Positions 60,234 through 64,000 of a DNA stretch of 64,000 nucleotides are shown here, in pieces. Positions within the stretch are counted from its first letter, which is position 1. Each line of letters starts with the position of its first letter. The stretch covers positions 2,207,806 to 2,271,805 of the forward strand of contig NZ_OZ007039.1 of NCBI RefSeq assembly GCF_963931675.1, given 5' to 3'. The notes beneath the pieces are model-generated. The model was not told the origin of the DNA, made no database searches, and was given only the letters and a program-made list of their open reading frames with translations. A program made the translations under genes and the position numbers. This DNA is from an uncultured Alistipes sp. (GTDB lineage: Bacteria > Bacteroidota > Bacteroidia > Bacteroidales > Rikenellaceae).

Positions 60234-61490
60234 CTATCCGCGTTTGGAGGTTACGTCGCGTTCGTACTGCTGGACGTCGGCGATGAATGCCTCGCCGACG
60301 GGCACGTCGTTGCGGCGGCAGAACTCGTCCCAGACGGCGTTCCAGGGCAGCGATTTCGACTCTTCGAGCAGGGCCAGGCGTTCGAAACCCTGTCCGTTGG
60401 CCTCGTATGCACGGAGTTGGGCGAGGGGTTCGAGCAAAGCCTGCATCAAGGCCTTCTGCGTGGCCCGCGAACCGATGACGTAGGCGCCGATGCGGTTGAT
60501 CGAGGCGTCGAAATAGTCCAGGCCGATGTGTACGCGGTCGAGGGCGTCGCAACGCACGATCTCCTTGCAGAGCTCCAGCGTGTCGTCGTTGAGGATCGTC
60601 ACGTGGTCCGAATCCCAGCGTACCGGGCGCGAGACGTGCAGCATCACCTCCGGGGTGAAGAGCAGCAGCGACGAAATCTTGTCCGCTACGGACTCCGTGG
60701 GGTGGAAGTGTCCCGTGTCGAGCGTGACGATCTTGCCGCGCGAGGTGCCGTAGCCGATGTAGAAGTCGTTCGAGCCGACGGTGTAGCTCTCCAGCCCGAT
60801 GCCGAAGACCTTCGACTCGATGCAGTCCTTCATGTGGGCGTACTCCGTCTCGAAGATGCGGTCCAGCGAGTCGCGCAGCAGTTCGCGGTATTTCATGCGG
60901 TTGACCGTGAGGTCCTTCGAGCCGTCGTGCACCCAGATGTTCATGATCGAGGGGTCGCCCTGCGCCTTGCCCATCTCCTCGGCGATGGCCCGGCAGCGGC
61001 GCGTGTGCTCGATCCAGAATTCGCGGATTGCCGGGTCGGGGTTCGCCAGCGAAAGGTCGCCCGACTTGGGGTGCGAGAACGATGTGGAGTTGAAGTCCAG
61101 CTTCATGTCGTTGGCCTTCGCCCAGTCGATCCAGCCCTGGAAGTGGCGCGGCTCGACCTGGTCGCGGTCAACGAACTGGCCGCCGAACTCGCCGTAGATT
61201 TCGTGGAGGCTCAGGCGGTGCCTGCCCGGGATGAGCGACTTGGCCTTGAGGATGTCGGCGCGCAGTTCGTCGATGTTGCGCGCCTTGCCCGGGTAGTTGC
61301 CCGTGGTCTGGATGCCTCCCGAGAGCTCCCCGCCCAAATTCTCGAACCCCGTCACGTCGTCGGCCTGCCAGCAGTGGAGCGACAGTGAGATGCCTTGCAG
61401 CGCCGCAAGGGCCTTTTCCGTATCTACGCCGATGGACGCATAGCGCTCCCGGGCGATCTCATAAGCACGTGTGATCTGTTCCTGTTTCAT
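60234..61490 (-). CDS. rhaA: L-rhamnose isomerase
   Basis: Converts L-rhamnose to L-rhamnulose with a divalent metal. The 418-aa protein has the family blocks LHCWQADDVTGFENLGGELSGGIQTTGNYPGKARN, HRLSLHEIYGE, LDFNSTSFSHPKSGDLSLANPDPAIREFWIEH, IWVHDGSKDL and LDTGHFHPTESVADKISSLL, which hold the metal-binding His, Glu and Asp residues. It is second in the operon, 24 bases after rhaB and four before rhaT. Confidence 0.97.
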   Translation of the reverse strand: MKQEQITRAYEIARERYASIGVDTEKALAALQGISLSLHCWQADDVTGFENLGGELSGGIQTTGNYPGKARNIDELRADILKAKSLIPGRHRLSLHEIYGEFGGQFVDRDQVEPRHFQGWIDWAKANDMKLDFNSTSFSHPKSGDLSLANPDPAIREFWIEHTRRCRAIAEEMGKAQGDPSIMNIWVHDGSKDLTVNRMKYRELLRDSLDRIFETEYAHMKDCIESKVFGIGLESYTVGSNDFYIGYGTSRGKIVTLDTGHFHPTESVADKISSLLLFTPEVMLHVSRPVRWDSDHVTILNDDTLELCKEIVRCDALDRVHIGLDYFDASINRIGAYVIGSRATQKALMQALLEPLAQLRAYEANGQGFERLALLEESKSLPWNAVWDEFCRRNDVPVGEAFIADVQQYERDVTSKRG

Positions 61491-61514
61491 GTCGGTATGT
61501 GTTTTATGGGTTTG

Positions 61515-62999
61515 TTATTCGGGGTTGTTCGTGATGCGCCGGAAACGGTCATAGGCCTCGTCCCAGGCCGCGTCGTGATGCGGGGTGAACCGCTCGGTGG
61601 GGATGCGGCGGGCGATAAGCGCACGCATCTCGCGCAGCGTCGTGACGCACCCCGCAGCCCGGGCCTGAATCATGAGGTTGCCCACGGCCGTAGCCTCCGA
61701 AGGCCCGGCCACGACCGGAAGCCCGATCGAATCGGCCGTAAATTGATTCAACAGGGCGTTTTTCGAACCGCCTCCGATGACGTGCAGCCGCTCGATGGGG
61801 AAGGGTGCGATCCGCTGGAAGCGTCCGAGGACCAGCCGATACTTGAGGGCCAGGCTCTCGAAGATCGTGCGGATCATCGCGCGGTCGTCGGCGGGCGGTT
61901 GCTGTCCCGTCCGGGTGCAGTAGGCGCGGATCGCGGCGGGCATGTCGCCCGGGGCGGCGAACGAGGCGTCGTCGGGGTCGATCATCGCGGCGAAGGAGGT
62001 CGCTTCCGAGGCCATGCGCACGATCTCCGGGTAGGAGTAGTCGCGGCCTTCGGCCTTCCAGCGTTTCAGACATTGTTCGAGAATCCACATGCCGGTAATG
62101 TTTTTCAGCAGGCGCGTTGTCCCCTCCACGCCCCCTTCGTTGGTGAAGTTGCAGGCGAAGGTCCGTTCGTCGATCACCGGGTCGGGAACCTCGATGCCCA
62201 TCAGCGACCAGGTTCCCGACGAGAGGTAGGCGAAGCGTTCGTCTTCGGCCGGGACGGCGGCGACGGCCGAGGCGGTGTCGTGCCCCGCTACGGCGATGAC
62301 GGGCAGCGTCGGCAGACCGCATTCGGTGGCCAGTTCGGGGCGCAGGGTCCCGATCCGGTGTCCGGGCAGGACGATCGGCGGGAAGAGCTCCGGCGAAAGC
62401 CCCATCCGCTCCAGCAGCCGCCCTTCGATGCGCTTCGTGCGGGGGTTCAGCAGCTGGGAGGTCGACGCGATGGTGTACTCGGTGATCATCTCGCCGGTGA
62501 GCAGGTACGACAGTGCGTCGGGCATGAAGAGCAGCCGACGGGCGGCTGCCAGTTGCGACGAATGTTCGCGCTGCAGGGCGTAGAGCTGGTAGAGCGAGTT
62601 GAAGTTCATGATCTGGATGCCCGTTGCGGCATAGACCTCCTCGCGGGAGAGCACTTCGGAGAAGTAGGCTTCGGGGATTCCGTCGGTGTGGGGGTCGCGG
62701 TAGGCGTAGGGGAGCCCCAGGAGGCTGCCGTCTTGTCCGACGAAGGCGAAGTCTACACCCCAGGTGTCGATGCCGACCGACGTGATTCCGACCCCTTCGC
62801 GGGCAGCGGCGCGGAGGCCTTCGCGCAGGTGTTCGTAGAGCGAGAAGATGTTCCAGTGGTAGTGGCTGCCGAGGCGGAGCACGGCGTTCGGGAAGCGGGT
62901 CAGCTCCTTGAGGGCGAGCTCCCCGTCGCGGAGCGAGCCGAGGATCGTCCGGCCGCTGGTGGCCCCGAGGTCGAAGGCGATGAAGTGTTTGGGTTGCAT
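61515..62999 (-). CDS. rhaB: Rhamnulokinase
   Basis: FGGY-family sugar kinase phosphorylating L-rhamnulose at O1. The 494-aa protein begins with FIAFDLGATSGRTILGSL (phosphate loop), has VGIDTWGVDFAFV with the catalytic-site Asp, VAGHDTASAVAAVPA near residue 238, and IHVIGGGSKN-like RLHVIGGGSKNALLNQFTAD near 405. It is the first gene of the rha operon. The divergent AraC-type regulator and a palindrome at 63099-63114 lie upstream. Confidence 0.96.
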   Translation of the reverse strand: MQPKHFIAFDLGATSGRTILGSLRDGELALKELTRFPNAVLRLGSHYHWNIFSLYEHLREGLRAAAREGVGITSVGIDTWGVDFAFVGQDGSLLGLPYAYRDPHTDGIPEAYFSEVLSREEVYAATGIQIMNFNSLYQLYALQREHSSQLAAARRLLFMPDALSYLLTGEMITEYTIASTSQLLNPRTKRIEGRLLERMGLSPELFPPIVLPGHRIGTLRPELATECGLPTLPVIAVAGHDTASAVAAVPAEDERFAYLSSGTWSLMGIEVPDPVIDERTFACNFTNEGGVEGTTRLLKNITGMWILEQCLKRWKAEGRDYSYPEIVRMASEATSFAAMIDPDDASFAAPGDMPAAIRAYCTRTGQQPPADDRAMIRTIFESLALKYRLVLGRFQRIAPFPIERLHVIGGGSKNALLNQFTADSIGLPVVAGPSEATAVGNLMIQARAAGCVTTLREMRALIARRIPTERFTPHHDAAWDEAYDRFRRITNNPE

Positions 63000-63098
63000 G
63001 TTTCGGCGTGTGGTTTTGTCTTTACAAAAGAACGCTTTTTTTTGTTGTTCCGACGTGGAAATATGACGGATGAATTGAACTTTTTGATTTTTGTTCCA

Positions 63099-63114
63099 TT
63101 CCGCGATTGCGGAA
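63099..63114. promoter_or_regulatory. Palindrome TTCCGC-GATT-GCGGAA in the rha intergenic region
   Basis: A perfect 6+4+6 inverted repeat that overlaps the -33 box of the AraC-type gene and lies 100 bases upstream of rhaB. It is well placed to be an operator for control of one or both directions (inference). Confidence 0.5.
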
Positions 63115-63136
63115 GCCTGACTTTTCCCTATATTTG
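63107..63136 (+). promoter_or_regulatory. Promoter of the AraC-type regulator gene (TTG-N19-TATATTTG)
   Basis: TTG at 63107-63109 and TATATTTG at 63129-63136, spaced 19 bases, 39 bases before the ATG at 63176. The TTG is inside the palindrome at 63099-63114. Confidence 0.68.
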
Positions 63137-63175
63137 TAGGTAGAAAACCTCGTTTTCGCCCGGATGGCCTTGTGA

Positions 63176-64000
63176 ATGAAACCTGAAAGCGGATATAAAT
63201 ATCTGGTTAACAGTGATAAGGATCAGATGTGGGGCATTACCGTCGATACCGTCGGGAGTGAGACCGTGCCGCCCGGCTACGAGGTCTATCCGCCGCGGGT
63301 GGGACACCCTTCGGGTTTCTATTTTGATGTTGGGAAAGGCCGTGTGCTGGAGAGCTACCAGCTGCTCTACATCACCTCCGGGCGGGGGGGTCTTCTACGG
63401 GCGTCGGCGCGAACGCACCGTGATCGGGGCCGGGGACATGATCCTCCTGCGCCCCAACCGCTGGCACAGTTACATGCCCGACCGCGAAACGGGATGGCAC
63501 GAGTACTGGATCGGATTCCGGGGTCCGAACGTCGACGCGCGGTTCCGCAACGACTTCTTCGCCGACGACCTCGAAATCTTCCGTGTCGGAGTCCGCGAGG
63601 AGATGGTCGACCTCTACGACAAGGCCCGCGAGGTGGCCGAGGACGAACGCTCCTCCTATCAGCAGTATCTGGCCGGGATTGCCAACCTGTTGTTGGGCAT
63701 GGCGATGTACTACCATGCGAACCATCAGTTCGTATCGCAGGAGGTCGTCGGGCAGATCGACCGCGCCCGGCGGATCATGCGCGAGGAGTATTCGACCGGC
63801 ATCTCCCCCGGGGAGGTCGCCCGGCGCGTGAACATGAGCTATTCGTGGTTCCGGAAGATGTTCCGCGACTACACGAACCTCTCCCCGGCCCGCTACATGC
63901 AGCAGCTCCGGCTGCAGGAGGCCTGCCGCCTGCTGTCAGGGACCTCGCTGAGCATCAAGGAGATCGCTTTCCGGGTCAACTGCGTCGATGCCTCCTATTT
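63176..64000 (+). CDS. AraC-family regulator, frameshifted at a G7 tract and cut by the window end
   Basis: Probable rhamnose regulator, divergent from rhaB. The ATG frame reads MKPESGYKYLVNSDKDQMWG... to LLYITSGRG, then leaves the family pattern at the run of seven G at 63384-63390. One base fewer there restores VFYGRRRERTVIGAGDMILL and RPNRWHSYMPDRETGWHEYW. That frame stays open to the window edge through ISPGEVARRVNMSYSWFRKMFRDYTNLSPARYMQQLRL, the AraC DNA-binding helices, then SIKEIAFRVNC. So an N-terminal cupin sensor and a C-terminal double helix-turn-helix are both encoded but in different frames. This is a sequencing error, a true mutation, or a slippage switch. Confidence 0.82.
   Translation, partial: MKPESGYKYLVNSDKDQMWGITVDTVGSETVPPGYEVYPPRVGHPSGFYFDVGKGRVLESYQLLYITSGRGGLLRASARTHRDRGRGHDPPAPQPLAQLHARPRNGMARVLDRIPGSERRRAVPQRLLRRRPRNLPCRSPRGDGRPLRQGPRGGRGRTLLLSAVSGRDCQPVVGHGDVLPCEPSVRIAGGRRADRPRPADHARGVFDRHLPRGGRPAREHELFVVPEDVPRLHEPLPGPLHAAAPAAGGLPPAVRDLAEHQGDRFPGQLRRCLLF

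Overview
The window looks like a chromosomal segment from a GC-rich gut Bacteroidales bacterium, most probably an Alistipes-type Rikenellaceae (inference). Support comes from the Bacteroidetes -7 promoter box TAnnTTTG, often with a TTG/TTTG box 19-21 bp upstream, in front of many genes. Other support is lineage-typical families (GSCFA, DUF2851, NigD-like, DUF4465, HU/SPOR, DUF4988), lipoprotein signals with Asp-rich residues after the Cys, and the virtual absence of strong Shine-Dalgarno sequences. Nearly all of it is ordinary core genome. No CRISPR array, prophage or intact insertion sequence was seen.

Layout. 1-2 kb: 5' part of trpS and a divergent oxyR with both redox cysteines. 2-9 kb: a colinear envelope run (rsfS, ftsH, cdsA, psd, AI-2E transporter, stand-alone riboflavin kinase domain), then ahcY. 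9-19 kb: M16 peptidase with DUF456, panCD, M49 dipeptidyl peptidase III, rubredoxin, and a reverse operon of M23 peptidase, ispD and a PH-like membrane protein. 19.5-22 kb: lpxK, purine nucleoside phosphorylase, ssb. 22-32 kb, mostly reverse: SnoaL-like protein, SDR, dCMP deaminase, a repeat block, secA, DUF2851, MIP18-type Fe-S protein, sufE, a phosphatase-like protein, GSCFA protein. 32-41 kb: ispE, rpiB, DUF454, a DUF4377-like lipoprotein, typA, aroB, malic enzyme, ruvB.

41-49.4 kb: a NigD-like lipoprotein, an ECF sigma factor overlapping a protein with an inner-membrane anchor and an outer-membrane barrel domain, tRNA-Arg(CCG), an S24-like repressor lacking the catalytic residues, ribE, a histidine kinase, lgt, an HU/SPOR protein and GtrA. 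49.4-55.7 kb: TIGR04076 protein, uvrB, a base-composition-shifted island with the remnant of a DUF4988/BspA-like surface protein, GNAT and ROK genes, fabD. 55.8-58.2 kb: a cobalamin riboswitch ahead of two DUF4465-type surface lipoproteins with no transporter alongside. 58.4-64 kb: the L-rhamnose operon rhaB-rhaA-rhaT-rhaD and a divergent AraC-type regulator that is out of frame at a run of seven G.

The observations most worth following are: the riboswitch-controlled lipoprotein pair as an orphan corrinoid-capture module; the G7 frameshift in the rhamnose regulator; the intergenic repeat at 23.86-24.09 kb, whose hairpins differ by compensatory changes; five genes whose -7 box lies only four bases before the start codon, implying leaderless mRNAs; and the ECF sigma/trans-envelope barrel pair.
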